64,000 bases of DNA, taken from Carex sylvatica. Lineage: Eukaryota > Streptophyta > Magnoliopsida > Poales > Cyperaceae. Position 1 is the stretch's first letter, and each line of letters starts with the position of its first letter. The DNA lies in assembly GCA_964058845.1 (NCBI GenBank), contig CAXKVR010000017.1, forward strand, positions 171,211-235,210, in the 5' to 3' direction. Shown here piece by piece: positions 25,240-37,394 of this stretch. The notes under the pieces were generated by a model. The model searched no databases. It was not told the origin of the DNA and was given only the letters and a program-made list of their open reading frames with translations. A program made the position numbers and the translations under genes.

Positions 25240-25480
25240 AGCCAGCTTCGTCACGGAACGGCACGTGTGTTATATATGTGATGTGATTCACGTGTCTCGT
25301 GATTTTTTGTGTACTGTGACTATTTTTTAAAACTTTGGTACAGCACGACACGTGAAAGATTTAGTAACGGCATGGTCAACTATTTATTAAATAGTGAATC
25401 TTGAATAAACTAACTTAAATTATGATTATATGGTCACGGCGTGTTAGTCACGGCACGTTTTTTCCACTCTATGAGAGGTC
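25240..25480. repeat. GTCACGGCACG-type repeat, partial
   Basis: Contains GGAGCCAGCTTCGTCACGG and TCACGGCACGTTTTTTCCACT, matching in reverse the ends of the element at 36048-36498. The middle has diverged and no flanking duplication is clear. Confidence 0.5.
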
Positions 25481-26035
25481 ATGGGTTCAAAATTCTAATA
25501 AGAAAAATTATTTATTGTAATAATTAATAAGATATTAAATAGTTGACTGACTTAACCTCCATCATTTACTAAAAAAAAATTATCTCAGACCTACACAAAA
25601 TGCACGGGTTCAATAGCATAAGATGCGAAAATTGGGGGACTTCGATGAACAAAAAAAATTCAAAATTGTCACAAATAATATAATTTATATAAATATATAT
25701 AGGACCTACTGATCTTACTTTCCCTGTTATTCAGGCACTCAGACAAGGAAATCATATAAAATTATATGCGGTCTCCCATTATATATATATGGCAAATAAA
25801 TAAGATGTTATATTTATCTAAGTAATGAGTAATAAACTTTGGGTCTGTTTGGTGGATGTGTTTCCGACTGGAATAACGGAATAGTTCTCTATTCCCGTAT
25901 ATCGTGTCGTGTCAAATGCTGAATAGAGTTTTGGAATAGCATGCTGATTAGCCTATTCTGCTATTCCACATAGGTGGAATAGGGAAAGAGCATTGAAACT
26001 GCCATGCCTCTTCGTATGTAGATCTCTCCTGACAG

Positions 26036-26299
26036 GGATTTAAATCCGCTGCTATTTTTTTTTCATGAACAGTAATTTTGTTTTTTTTGTTTTTTTTGAA
26101 TCCAGTCATTCAATTTTTTTTGGGAATGAATCTCAAAACAATTTTTTTCAAAACCTTCTTGTGCACGCATCTCAAAATAATTCGACGACTAACTTTGAAA
26201 AAATAGAGATAGCAGAGTTACTATTCATGCACGAGAATAATAGCTAATTTATAACAGGATTATTGTTTGTGCACGAGAATAACAACAGATTTAGATCCC
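26036..26299. mobile_element. Mutator-like MITE (264 bp)
   Basis: Ends GGATTTAAATCCGCTG and CAACAGATTTAGATCCC are imperfect inverted repeats. An exact 9-bp duplication TCCTGACAG flanks it (26027-26035, 26300-26308). The open frame inside is incidental. Confidence 0.8.
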
Positions 26300-26762
26300 T
26301 CCTGACAGTAGCCTCTCATCTTTCACAACCGACATAAGATATGTATACATATTATTCAAAAATTATCAACCACTAATATTGATGATAGTTTTGAAAGAGA
26401 TTCTAAAACAAGATAGGATTAGTAAGATTTAGGCAGTAGTGTATACTAGATAGGGAACAAATATATATAGCTTGGGTTTTTTTCTTTGTTTTTTTCTGGT
26501 AATTGTCTTTAGTTCATGTAGAGATAAGTATTACATTTTTTTACACGGTAATATTTATTTGTCGATGCATAGACATAAAATATTATAATGTCTCCATAAA
26601 AAAAAAAAGTTAATTGTGTTGAAGTCGAAATCAAACATTATATTTACTTGTTTAACAACATCAAATCTCCACATACATACATGCTTGAGCACAATAGTGT
26701 GGCCTACTTGTCATCCACCATATTCATACAACAAAGCATAAAACAATCATATACTTGTAACC

Positions 26763-26840
26763 ATAGTGACAAATGAATTATTCGGGTTTGGTTCGGCGAT
26801 GTCAAAAATTTGTGATTCGACAATAATTCGGATATAATTC
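26763..26840 (+). repeat. Fragment of dispersed GAATTATTCGGG repeat
   Basis: Carries GTGACAAATGAATTATTCGGG with the following GGTTCGGCGATGTCAAA. Related sequences lie at about 1545-1800 (-), 20105-20345 (+) and 63150-63335 (-). Transposon class unknown. Confidence 0.55.
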
Positions 26841-28019
26841 GGAGTTGTAGGAGTTGATTAACATTGTAATGGTGGTAGGTAGCATATGATTAGTGAAGTT
26901 ATTTAGGATTGTATCTTAATCAAGCCTATTTATAGGTGCTATGCCATTGTACTCAAACACACAACATCAATACAATTTTTTTCTTTATAAAATCTTAGAG
27001 AGGGTTAAATATATTGTACTGAGTATAATAGTGGGTGTAAATTGTAGAAGTTGATTAATATTGTAATAGTAGTAGGTAGAGATTTGCTCTCGGGTAGGGG
27101 CAGGGCGGGCCGGGCATACCCGGACATGGACACGGGTAGGGATCGGGCACAGGTATCACGAGTAGACAGGTACCACGGGCCGGGCACCACGGTTTTTTTT
27201 AAAAAACCGTGCCCTTCTCGTCTTATACCCGTGTCCGTTGTACCCTTGAGGGGCAAGGCGGTCCGGTCTGTTTTTTTTATATTTTTTTTTACGGTGTTAT
27301 ACGAATATTATTACGTGTTTATAATTCGACTTTTAAAATCAGAATAGTTAAATATCAAATAGTGTATATAAATAAATAAAATTTGTAACTTATATATAAA
27401 AATTATTCATGTGAAAATTTGTATATTTATTCGGCTAATTACAAATTCATTTATTTATTTTTTTACACGAGTCATTTTATTTTATTTTCAAATTCTCATT
27501 CTAATTATATAGTTTCATAATTTATTTATATCTCGAAATTTTTAGTTTACATTTTAAATTGATAATATATTTTCTAAACATTCATTTTAAATTGATAATA
27601 TATTTTCTAAACGTTCGTTTATTTTTAGTAGGTTAAATAAAATATAAATAAAAAATATAATTGAATCATAAACTTTAATAAATAAAATAAAAATAAAAAT
27701 TCTCTTAAATCAATTACTTTAAAAATAATTATGAATTATTTTAAAATAATAGATTAAAAAATAAAAGTTACCCTCTTCCTTTATTTCGGACTTGGGACCG
27801 GCTATGTAAAATAACATGGGTGGAGTTCTAACTCTTTTTTTTGTTAGTAATTCTTCTTTAAAATGAATAATTTAAAAACTAATTGAAATGTTTAGAAATT
27901 TATACCGACACTACTTATCTAGTAGTTTGGATTCAAATAAAACCTAACATATTCAAAACAAATATAATTACTTCACATATTCACAAAAATAATTCTAACC
28001 TATTTATTTAACCTATTAA

Positions 28020-28250
28020 AAACAGAAATTTAAAAAACATAATGTAAAAAGCAAAACTTTAAAAACAGAATTTAAAAAACAGAATTTAAAAAACAGAAAT
28101 TAAGAAAACAGAATTTAAAAAACAGAATTTAAAAAACAGAATTTAAAAAACAGAATTTAAAAAACAGAAATTAAAAAACAGAATTTAAAAAACAGAAATT
28201 AAAAAACAGAAATTAAAAAATCAGAAATTAAAAAACAGAATTTAAAACAA
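28020..28250. repeat. Minisatellite, unit about 16 bp (AAAAACAGAATTTAAA)
   Basis: Roughly 14 near-identical copies in a row, with AATTT/AAATT variants of the unit. It lies inside the 2.39-kb hAT-like element. Confidence 0.88.
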
Positions 28251-28870
28251 ATATAATTACTTCACATATTCAAAAATAAAATCTAACATATTCCAAAACA
28301 AATATAATTACTTCACATATTCACAAAAATAATTCTAACACTTTTTTTAACCTATTAAAAATAAATCCGAATTTCAAAAATCTAACATATTCAAAACAAA
28401 TCTAATTACTTCACATATTCGAAAAAATAAATCTAACAAATTTTTTTAACCTATTAAAAATAAATTCAACATTTTGAAAAATAAATCTAACATATTCAAA
28501 ACAAATATAATTACTTCACATATTCACAAAAATAATTATAACACATTTTTTTAACATATTAAAAAGAAATCCGAATTTCAAAAATAAAATCTAACATATT
28601 CAAAACAAATCTAATTACTTCACATATTCAAAAAAATAAATCTAACAAATTTTTTTAACCTATTAAAAATAAATCAAACATTTCAAAAATAAAATATAAC
28701 CTATTCAAAACAAATCTAATTACTTAACAAATTTAAAAAATCTAACATAAAATAAATCTAACAAATCTAATTACTTAACAAATTTAACAAATCTAACATA
28801 GAATAAATCTAACAAATCTAATTACTTAACAAATTTAACAAATCTAACAAATGTAATTACTTAATATTCA
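28250..28870. repeat. Longer-period tandem repeat, unit about 115-125 bp
   Basis: Repeats the block AATATAATTACTTCACATAT, then TTTTTTTAACCTATTAAAAA and AATCTAACATATTCAAAAC, about four times. The last 150 bp decays into shorter AACAAATCTAATTACTTAAC units. It lies inside the same 2.39-kb element. Confidence 0.75.
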
Positions 28871-30724
28871 ATAAATCTAACTTACACTAAATTTACTCTA
28901 CAAAAATAAATTAATGTAACATGAAATAAATGTAACCTTTAAATTTCGCGGATAAATCTTGCGGGAGGTGCCGAACTTCGTAATTTCGATACCTTCGTAA
29001 TTCCGTTTGCGTATTTGTAGAATGAATTAAATTTACAACTAAATTTTTTTAAAACAATAAATCTAAAAATTGAGAATAATAAAATGAGATATTGAGAGAT
29101 TGAGAGAGAAAGAGGTGTTTATTTAAAAAAAATGTTGGAGGGGGAATAAAATTTGAAATTTAATTAAAAAAAAAAACAGGGGTGTGACGGGTGGGCCTTG
29201 CCGGTCCGGGTCCGGTTTTGTTTGAACCGGTCGGGAGGGAGGGAAAAATTTGAAAATTTTGAAATTAAAAAAAAAAGGGTACGGGTGCCGGCACAGGAAC
29301 GGGCACATGGGTTCACGGACACGGGTACGGGTAAACCGGTCCGAGTATGGTCGGATTTTTTTTCCGAAAAGACGTGCCTTGCCCGTTTTATACTCCTACC
29401 CGTTTACCCACTTATATCCGAAACTGGGGCACGGGCAGCCCCACCCCCAAATAGTGTCAAACGCCTAGTAGTAGGTAAGAAATAATTAGTAGAGTTGTTT
29501 AAATTATATCTTAATCAAGTCTATAAATAAATGTCATGTCAAACGTCTAGTCTCTATTCTCTCTGAATAGCCTAAACAACCCCACTAATTATCTCTACCT
29601 ACCACTATTAAATATTAATTAACTCCTATAATTTATACCCACTAGTATCTCTAATGCAGTTTATTTGATCCTCTATTATGTTCTTTTCTATAGGAGCATA
29701 TTGAACTCACGTTTTACATGTATTTTTTTTGTAATTAGAGATGATTTCACATGAGCCATAAAATGTCTTTCTATTTTGCCAAAGGATTCATTAAAGTTCC
29801 TTTAATGATAATCTAGCAACTAATAAAAGCAACCAGATGTTATGATTTGATGGGGCCAATTAGCACCTAGCTAAAGCTAAGCTAGCTTTTTTTTATTTTT
29901 ATTTTACATCATTGCATGGTAAAGCGACCGAGAAATATGGCTTTTTAAGTAGTACTAATTTGTTGTTGCTCTGGACCGCTTTTCTTACAACTGCATTCTT
30001 TTGCATCTGAAGAAACAACAGCTATTCCTCAATCATTTCCAGTTTTTATTAATTTAGAGGATGTTGTAATTATATACAGCAGATTGTTCACTTGATTAAT
30101 TACTTTTTAAAGTACAAAATAATCAAAATAATCTCCTGCAAGGGCAGAGCCAGACATTCGAAATATGAGAGTTAATCATATATAATTTTTCTATGTAGAA
30201 TAAAAGTCAAATTTACAATATTATGACATTTTACACTAAATTTTATATAAATCATACATAAATATTAAAATAAATTTAAAAAAAATAGAGGTCAATTGAT
30301 TCAATTCATACTTCTTAGCTCCACCTCTAGTCTCCTGTAAAATGAAAGGAATCGGGAGAGGTCCGGTGCCATATCAAAACTGTCCGATCAATATCAAGAT
30401 TTGTGCAAACAATTTTAAGATTCATGAGGATCAATTGTGTTGTGCGCACGAATTTGGATGATGATCACATAGCTTAGACATGACATCAACCCAAATTTGA
30501 TCCTATTGATATGATCTCAACCATTTGCTGAGGATCTGATGGTCCAAATCAAGTTTGACCGTGTAATTACATTTTATCTGTATGGCAATTCGGTTCAAAA
30601 AAAAAATTGAGATCGAAATGGCATCTCGATTCTTATAATTTTTGTAAAAAAACAAAGCAATCAAATTAGTTTGGTAAAATCAATATTTTTATTTATGGTT
30701 TCTAAAAAAAATTCTCCATTCTCG

Positions 30725-30908
30725 CCTATTAATGGAAATAAATCTGCTGTGATTCAAAAGAGATCGCAGGACTATGTGATTCCAAATCTAACCTTTCACT
30801 TTTTAGAATGTACAAATTTTAGCGACACTTATTATTTATGCACGAATCTCTAGACATATAAATACATGGATTTAGAATCACAGCAGATTTATTTCCCCTA
30901 TTAATAGG
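30725..30908. repeat. Inverted repeat of about 180 bp
   Basis: CCTATTAATGGAAATAAATC TGCTGTGATTC at the left recurs inverted at the right as GAATCACAGCAGATTTATTT CCCCTATTAATAGG. Related in its interior (GCACGAATCTC) to the element at 26036-26299. Probably a Mutator-like MITE; no clear flanking duplication. Confidence 0.6.
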
Positions 30909-32082
30909 CTTCACAGGAAAAGTTTAACCGCCAAAATTGGGCCTATTGGGCCTTCAGTAGATGCAAAAAAGGCCTTTTTTTGCTATTTGCTCAGAAGTTG
31001 GAGCGGAAATAATTACTTTAAATCACCTTAAGGTGGCCCGTATCAAATAATCAACTATTAAATTTGTTTTTAGTGCTTCTAATTTAATAATAAGGCGATT
31101 TTTTATGTCACGTAATTTCCTATATTAATTAATCGGAGAATTCTTTGTCATCCATATATGATGAATTAGGCAAAAGTATTAACAGATAAGCTCCAAGAAA
31201 GACCAGCTAAAATGTATTACGACTTCTTTTGTACTGAAGCATTATTATTCTAACAAGTAACAAACCGGTTTTTGTGTTAAATGTTGAAATGGATCCGATC
31301 CGATCCGATCCGATATGTCTTTTCCTTCTTTTGCACGTTAAACATATAAAATTATAAACAATATATTTATATGGCTAACAATAACATGCTGATGCTGTGC
31401 ATTGCGAGGACAAAGAAGCGCGTATCAATAAAGTTTCCTTTTGACTTCATAAACCAACATTCCTTCCTCTTTTTATATATATATAGACACACACACACAA
31501 ATAACGTAAACGTGATTAGTATGTAATAGGCGTGATTTTATGTCAACTAATTGAGGATTAGTTAATTTCCTGTATTTCCTGCTGGGAGTGTGCAAGTGTG
31601 TTTGTGTTACATGTGCAGGGACAGGATAAAATACATATTAAAAATTAATTATATAATTTTTTTTATGTTAAGTATGAAAGTTAATTTTACAGTACTAATA
31701 ATATTTTTACTCTAAACTATATATAAAAATATATATAAGCACATAAATTTTATCCATATAAAATGTTATATTTTTCAATTAGATACCTCATACATATGTT
31801 ATAACATATTTTATTGACATCTACTAAAATCGAAATCAGTATATCAGATGATCTCAAACTTTTGTGATATTCGATATGTGAATATGTAATTTCAATTTTC
31901 CTTAAAAAATAACGCAAGACCTTTTTTACTGCTATTTGTGTAGATGTGCGAAATGTGCTTGAAAACAATGTTTTTCTTGTAGGAAAAATGTTTAGATATT
32001 ATTTAAAAATAAATTATTCAGATTATTTGAACACTAATTAATATGTAAATTGAATACTGAATCATATATTGTGAATACAAAA

Positions 32083-32470
32083 GAGTAGAACTAGGGTGTT
32101 CTTAAGTTCACCAAGTTTCTTGGTGAACTCAAGTCTAAAATTCATCAAATTAGTTTTAAACGATAAATCCTTGAAAACCACCTAATTTACGAGTGATGTG
32201 TCTACATGTAAAAAAAATTAATTTTGAAATTAATTTTGCATAGAGTCAAGTGATCAAAAAACGTTCAAAAAATAAATGTATTAAAATTAATTTATTAACC
32301 TTCTAATTTTGACCGCATGACTTTATACTAAATTAATTTAAATGTTTAAAATTTCCACATGTAGACTCATCACTAACGGTTCAGATTCATCATTTGAAGT
32401 CGATTTGATGAATTTTAGACTTGAGTTCATCAAGAAACTTGGTGAACTTAAGAACACCCTAGTTCTACTC
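32083..32470. mobile_element. Mutator-like foldback MITE (388 bp)
   Basis: Terminal inverted repeats of about 65 bp begin GAGTAGAACTAGGGTGTTCT and end with its reverse complement. Each arm holds a smaller hairpin (CACCAAGTTTCTTGGTG). An exact 9-bp duplication AATACAAAA flanks it (32074-32082, 32471-32479). Confidence 0.92.
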
Positions 32471-32989
32471 AATACAAAACCCTTTGTGTATAATTTTGCT
32501 TACTCAAAACTGACTTGAGACCTTTTTGCAGTGACGTTCAAGGATTAAAAATTAACCCAATTACGTGAACATTTAATTTATGTAAACTAAATACTAACTC
32601 ATGTAAGAATACACTAAAACCGTGTTCTTTTTTGTTAAATCAATAACAATTCAAGACCCCATTATATATTTTTTTATTCTTTGCTATTAATATATTTATT
32701 TTTCTCAATTCAGCATTGTCTCGACATCCATAAATTATTTGTTTAATATATATGTAAAAATTGAACTTCAATTCCACTAATCAATAAAACAATGAAATTA
32801 ACGAATCACAAAATTAATAAAAAAAAATGAAAGAAATTAACCTATATATCCTGTATATAACATATCATATTCACATCTAGCTAAAACCTCTAGAGATGAA
32901 CTGAATCTTAAAAAACTAATTACAAAACATGTATCAAAAAACACATTTATGTATGAATTGCTTGTCTGAACCTTAAGCTAGCATGTACA

Positions 32990-33250
32990 TCAACTATTGA
33001 GCTCATTTGTGCCCCGGCTTGGAGCAGACGGCGGTACACGGCCTCTTGATAGTATGTTAAGCACCATTGGACCAAACCTACTGTCTAATTTCATTTTGTT
33101 TACTGGCACCTCCATTGTATTAGTAGCGATTGGAGGTATCTGATCATCTTTTGCCTCTTTAAGCAATCTTGCATTGCATTTATGGGCCGAGAAAAGTACT
33201 AGAAAGAGCAATGTAAGAACCAAGTAGAGTTTGCTTTTTATGATCACCAT
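32990..33250 (-). CDS. IDA-like secreted peptide precursor (copy 1)
   Basis: Single-exon 86-residue precursor. Residues 1 to about 27 form a hydrophobic signal peptide ending near HKCNA/RLL, a variable linker follows, and a conserved C-terminus VLNILSRGRVPPSAPSRGTN (64-83) is followed by ELNS. The block aligns with the extended IDA/IDL peptide motif, in which a YLPKG-like stretch precedes PIPPSAPSKRHN. IDA peptides are released outside the cell and bind HAESA-type receptor kinases in abscission and root emergence. Here the usual R-H-N end is G-T-N plus four more residues. Copy 2 at 44908-45156 shares the signal peptide junction (CNARxLxEA), the VLNxLxRG stretch, the core and a similar TATA spacing, so this looks like a real duplicated gene. 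A PIP/PIPL-type relation (SGPS core) is the main alternative. Function is inferred from the motif only. Confidence 0.78.
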   Translation of the reverse strand: MVIIKSKLYLVLTLLFLVLFSAHKCNARLLKEAKDDQIPPIATNTMEVPVNKMKLDSRFGPMVLNILSRGRVPPSAPSRGTNELNS

Positions 33251-33352
33251 TGGAGTCTAGAGTGTATATACTACAAAGCTGATTTTATCTCTTGCTCACA
33301 AAGAAACAGAGAATTTAGAAGAGTAAGTAGAGAGAGAGAAGGAGATCTGTTG

Positions 33353-33358
33353 TTTATA
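33353..33358 (-). promoter_or_regulatory. TATA box of IDA-like peptide gene copy 1
   Basis: The minus strand reads TTTATAAACAACAG here, about 100 bp upstream of the ATG at 33250. A pyrimidine-rich CT stretch typical of a plant 5' leader follows. Copy 2 has a TATA box at nearly the same distance. A TTGAC core (possible W-box) lies near 33396-33400. Confidence 0.55.
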
Positions 33359-34120
33359 AATTAAAGGCTACGGAGGTTAGTTGGATTCTCAATTTTGAAA
33401 GGTTGACTAATTCAAACTTCACGCGGGAGAGAAGGAATGAAGGTTGCATTAAATATATAATAAGGCTATGGCTATCTATCTTTTTTGACTTGTTGAACAA
33501 GGCCTCAGTCAGCACCCGTTCAATTATGGATGATACGATATATATAGTGAATCAAACATCAAAAGTCGGTGACTCGCTACATCATTTGTGATAGGTAGTC
33601 GACGCAGAAGATCAGAGCCACACACGTAATCTTTCTCGTTTTCAGACTGGTGGAAATATATAGTAACAAGGAAAAAATAAAAAAGGCGGAAAAAGTAGTT
33701 GAAGAAGTGTGTGAGGTAAGATTGGGTTCGGGAATCGGTACTTTGGATTGGATCGCGTTTAAGGGGCACAGCTCAGCTCAGCTCAGCTCAGAATTCAGAT
33801 ACCGTGTGGCCTCGTACTTGGGTTGCAAGTCACCGCCACTTTTGTGTAGGAACCATGAATGCAAATCTGATATATTTATATATGCTATGCTGTCAATGTT
33901 ATGATACAGCTACAGCTGCCTGCGTTATAATTTTCACACGGGTCCTTGCCTCCTTGGATTCAAATTAGACAGTTTAAATTCCAAAAAATTAATTTCTATC
34001 AGAAATTTCAAAATGATGCCAACCGTTTAAGAACAGGTTGATAAATAAGTGGGGAAAAAAATATTCAACAAAAACGACCAGAACGCGCACGCACATTTAG
34101 AGAAAAAGGGTGTGCAAAGC

Positions 34121-34390
34121 CATTTCACGAGCAAAAAAATATCAAATTAAATTTAAATAGCTAATCAAATTTAAATATATTAACTAATTAAATAATCGAT
34201 AAAAAAATAATGATTTGATTTATATTTTTTAATGTTCTAATTTGTAATTTTTGATGTTTTAACTTATAATTCTAATTACCAATCATAATTCAATTTTTTT
34301 TTTTATTTTAACACTAAATTTAACCCGAATTACAAATCAAACATCCAGAGGGGGGCTACCTCCCCCTGTTACATGCTTAGTCCGCTCCTG
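34121..34390 (-). mobile_element. hAT-like MITE, CAGGGGCGGA family (copy 4)
   Basis: Carries the family interior in reverse and ends AGTCCGCTCCTG. An exact 8-bp duplication TGCAAAGC flanks it (34113-34120, 34391-34398). The left terminus has degenerated (CATTTCACGAGC). Confidence 0.75.
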
Positions 34391-34830
34391 TGCAAAGCTA
34401 TTGAATTGATTTCAAATAATGAATTACATACAAATTTTATAATTTATAAATTAATTACTTTAAAGTTAAAGTGTTAACAAAAGAAAGTTTATAATTTATC
34501 TAAATACATTCATTTTCATTTTTTAATTAGTTGAATATATAATAAATAAAATTAAAATGGTACAAATTTAGCATATGAGGCGATGTTGCACTCAAGACGG
34601 ATGACGGTGATTTTTTCTTTTTTAAATAGAATCAATTTTAATTATTTTAATAAAACAAGCACTATTGATTTGGTTTTAATAAAAAAATAATAATTTTACC
34701 GATTTTAGAGATCGGTGGTGGAGGAAATTTTTTAATTTAATCTAAAGAGATTCTTAGGATCGATTGAGCTGTTTTTTATAATAATTAACTCCATGATATT
34801 TGTTCTATTAAAAATAATTAAAATTTGGTC

Positions 34831-34855
34831 TTTTTTTTTTTTTTTTTTTTTTTTT
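34831..34855. repeat. Poly-T run of about 25 bases
   Basis: Homopolymer within AT-rich intergenic DNA; the only notable item between 34400 and 35400. Confidence 0.85.
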
Positions 34856-35501
34856 AAATTGATGACGGTGGTGCAAATAGAATTGGCAATGGATTTTGTA
34901 ATTTGGAGGAAATGATGTAGGCGCATTTTTTGTTGAAGATGAGCTATCTCATACACAACTGGCAATGGGTTTGAAAAACGAATGAATTATGTTATGGTAA
35001 TAATGCCGATTTTTTTATTTATATCCAAAAAAATATATAAATTTAAAAAACTAATCAAATTGCGCGTTTATTTTGAAAACTACTCAAACCGGAAAAAAAA
35101 TTCCGGTAATGAATTTCCGGAAAATTTTTCGATTTTGAGTTCCAAAATCGAAATTTTTTTTTCTAGTTTTAGGATTTTTTTTTTAGAAAATTTTTTAGGA
35201 ATTTTTTTTTTCAGTTTTTATAATTTATTTATTTTTTGTATTGAAGTATTAGAAATATTTAATATATTTTTTTTAAAATAGATGAAATACTATATAATTT
35301 GATTTATTTGAAAAACTGCTACTAACTGTAGACAAATTCAAATAAATTGAAATTTGTGTTAATTCTGTGTATTTTTGAATGATCTACATGCTGGTGTAAT
35401 CACTTTTTTGATCTTCGTATCAGTCCAGATTTGCTAATTTACCAGCAGAGGTCAAATTTGATATATATACATATCAGTCCAGATTTGCTAATTTACCAGC
35501 A

Positions 35502-35847
35502 GGGATCAAGTTACAACAAGTTACAACAAGTATTTTCTATATTTTCAAAGTCCAAATCGTCGATCCAAACCGTTAGATGTGATCTCCACAATAAAATGTG
35601 CTTGGAGACCAAATTTTACATTTTTTGGGATTTTTTTACTATTTATTAAGATGGGTACAAAAGCTCGTCAAATTCAGACCATTGAATTTTATATCCATCT
35701 TAATAAATAGTAAAAAAATCCCAAAAAATGTAAAATTTGGTCTCCAAGCACATTTTATTGTGGATATCACATCTAATGGTTTGGATCGACAATTTGGGCT
35801 TTGAAAATGTAGAAAATGCTTGTTGTAACTTGTTGTAACTTGATCCC
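35502..35847. mobile_element. Near-perfect foldback element, TTTGGTCTCCAAG family (346 bp)
   Basis: Two arms of about 155 bp run from GGGATCAAGTTACAACAAG to the centre near 35675 and are almost identical when inverted. Each has AAATTTTACATTTTTTGGGA and CTTGGAGACC. A 28-bp direct repeat lies just before it (35422-35449 and 35474-35501). No target duplication visible. Confidence 0.88.
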
Positions 35848-35849
35848 TC

Positions 35850-35918
35850 CTCTACATATATTATATATACATATATATACATATATATACATATATATAC
35901 ATATATATACATATATTA
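35850..35918. repeat. ATATATACAT tandem repeat
   Basis: About five copies of the 10-bp unit ACATATATAT in a row. Confidence 0.85.
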
Positions 35919-36047
35919 TATTATACTAGTCAAGTGTCCGTGCGTTGCAACGGGATCGAAATATTATTTTGGTACGGAGACGGTGGAGGGCGGGTGTGTA
36001 TCTTCTGAGATATCTCAACTTTTGCGTGACCGACGTGTTCGGTGCCT

Positions 36048-36498
36048 AGTGTGGAAAAAACGTGTCGTGCCGTGCCGTGACCAAAATTATGAGGGGTGGT
36101 CACGGCACACGAGTCATGCCGTGACTCGTGTGCTGTGACCAAGTCGTGCCGTGACCAAGTTGTACCGTAACCAAATCGTGCCGTGCCAATCCCGTATCTA
36201 AAAAGAGAAGAGGATCGGAATATAACTGACCTTTATCTAAAAATAGTAATATATAGCTAATCCCGTATCTTCCGTGTCTCCTGTTCAGTGTCGTGCTGTG
36301 TTTCATGCCGTGCCATGCTCTGTGTCGTGCCGTGCCGTGACAAAGGTAATCTCCGTGCCATGCCGTATCTTCTTTGTTAACAATTGGTCACGGCACGCGA
36401 ATGGTCACGGCACGGGACACGCGAGGCACGGCACGTATCTGACACCCGTGCCGTGCCGTGACGGAACTGGCTCCGGCGTGCCATTTTTCCCACTCAAC
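36048..36498. mobile_element. GC-rich hAT-like element with GTGCCGTGAC repeats
   Basis: Ends AGTGTGGAAAAAACGTG and CGTGCCATTTTTCCCACT (plus CAAC) form inverted repeats. CGGTGCCT flanks it (36040-36047, 36499-36506). The interior is built of GTGCCGTGCCGTGACC and GGTCACGGCACG in both orientations. No coding capacity. Confidence 0.72.
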
Positions 36499-36512
36499 CG
36501 GTGCCTATTCGG

Positions 36513-36731
36513 GGAGTCCACATCGTCTGCATTAACACAAAAGAGAATCTTTTGAGTTAATAGATATGGACCGTCCGATTGCAAACGGAGCCCATCCGGC
36601 CCCCGCCTAAACCATAGGGGGTCTTCAATATTAGTGCGGATTTAATTTACACAAATCTTAAAGCTAATCGAACGGTATATATGTATTAACTCAAAAGTTT
36701 CCTTTTTGCGTTAATGCAGAGGATACGGATT
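36513..36731. mobile_element. Mutator-like MITE (219 bp)
   Basis: The left CTGCATTAACACAAAAGAG and right TCCTTTTTGCGTTAATGCAG arms are inverted repeats. An exact 9-bp duplication CCTATTCGG flanks it (36504-36512, 36732-36740). Its left duplication overlaps the right duplication of the preceding element. Confidence 0.85.
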
Positions 36732-37124
36732 CCTATTCGGGAGTAGCGTAGGGGCCCATTATTTAGATTTTTCAAAAAGTCACGCAAAATTTGAGATATC
36801 TCAGAGGATATGAATTAGTGGAGAGCGGGGAGAAAAAGCAAAACGCGTGGAGAAAAAGTAAAATGCGTGGAAAATCCTGTTGAATTACTATGTGGCTTTT
36901 CATGTAGTGGATACGTTTTTAATTAAATTTAGATTTCTACACGTTTGACAACATGAAACAAGTGTATAAAATCAAAATTATTTATTAAAAGCTGAGATTG
37001 AGATCTGTTTTGATGAGTGGCTGAGATTTATGGAATCAACGGCTCAGATTTTCTCTGGACAAATAGAGGGTTGGGTTCCAAAAAAAATGCATGCTATTTA
37101 GTAGGGAGGATATACATATATATA

Positions 37125-37345
37125 TATATAGAGAGAGAGTGACTAATATGCTTTTGGTAGCATATGGGCCGAAGTGCTACCGGTCTAAATTTGAAATTTT
37201 GAAAATCAAAAAGTTGATCTGAACCGTTCATCTTGTTCTCTATATTAATATGTGCTTGGAGACCAAATCTTACATTTTTCTGAATTTTTTTACTATTTAT
37301 TAAGCCACTTTGAAAATCGCTAATCCAACGGTGGCACTGTTTTGT
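37125..37345. repeat. Single arm of the TTTGGTCTCCAAG foldback family
   Basis: Contains GTGCTTGGAGACCAAATCTT followed by ACATTTTTCTGAATTTTTTT and ACTATTTATTAAGCCACTT. The second arm is absent. Confidence 0.6.
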
Positions 37346-37394
37346 TAAGCGCACTTGGAACAAACGAACCAAGCAGGGCGGGCTGCTCTCTTTC

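Larger units (their letters stand above)
27077..29467. mobile_element. Large hAT-like non-autonomous element with GC-rich ends (2391 bp)
   Basis: Begins TAGAGATTTG, ends CAAACGCCTA, and is flanked by an exact 8-bp duplication GTAGTAGG (27069-27076, 29468-29475). Both ends carry GC-rich CCCGTACCC/GGGTACGGG repeats, while the middle is extremely AT-rich and contains minisatellites. No transposase frame. The element at 58849-59392 has similar GC-rich ends but lacks the long middle. Confidence 0.85.
27030..29643. mobile_element. Foldback MITE split by a nested 2.39-kb insertion
   Basis: The left arm (27030-27076 plus 29476 onward) and right arm (about 29560-29643, inverted) share AGTGGGT-TAAATT and TTAATATT-TAATAGT-GTAGG over about 85 bp. 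Removing 27077-29475 restores a compact inverted-repeat element of about 215 bp. A third, direct copy of one arm lies at about 26837-26930. Confidence 0.65.

Noticed and set aside
27005..27347. Overlapping open frames with Gly/Arg/Pro-rich products on both strands
   Set aside because: They arise from the GC-rich GGGTACGGG repeats at the end of a transposon. No domain, and stop-free in several frames for compositional reasons. The same applies to 29123-29485 and 58845-59389.
36274..36555. 93-residue frame with repeated CRAV-type residues
   Set aside because: Encoded by the GTGCCGTGAC repeats of the element at 36048-36498 and runs across its boundary.
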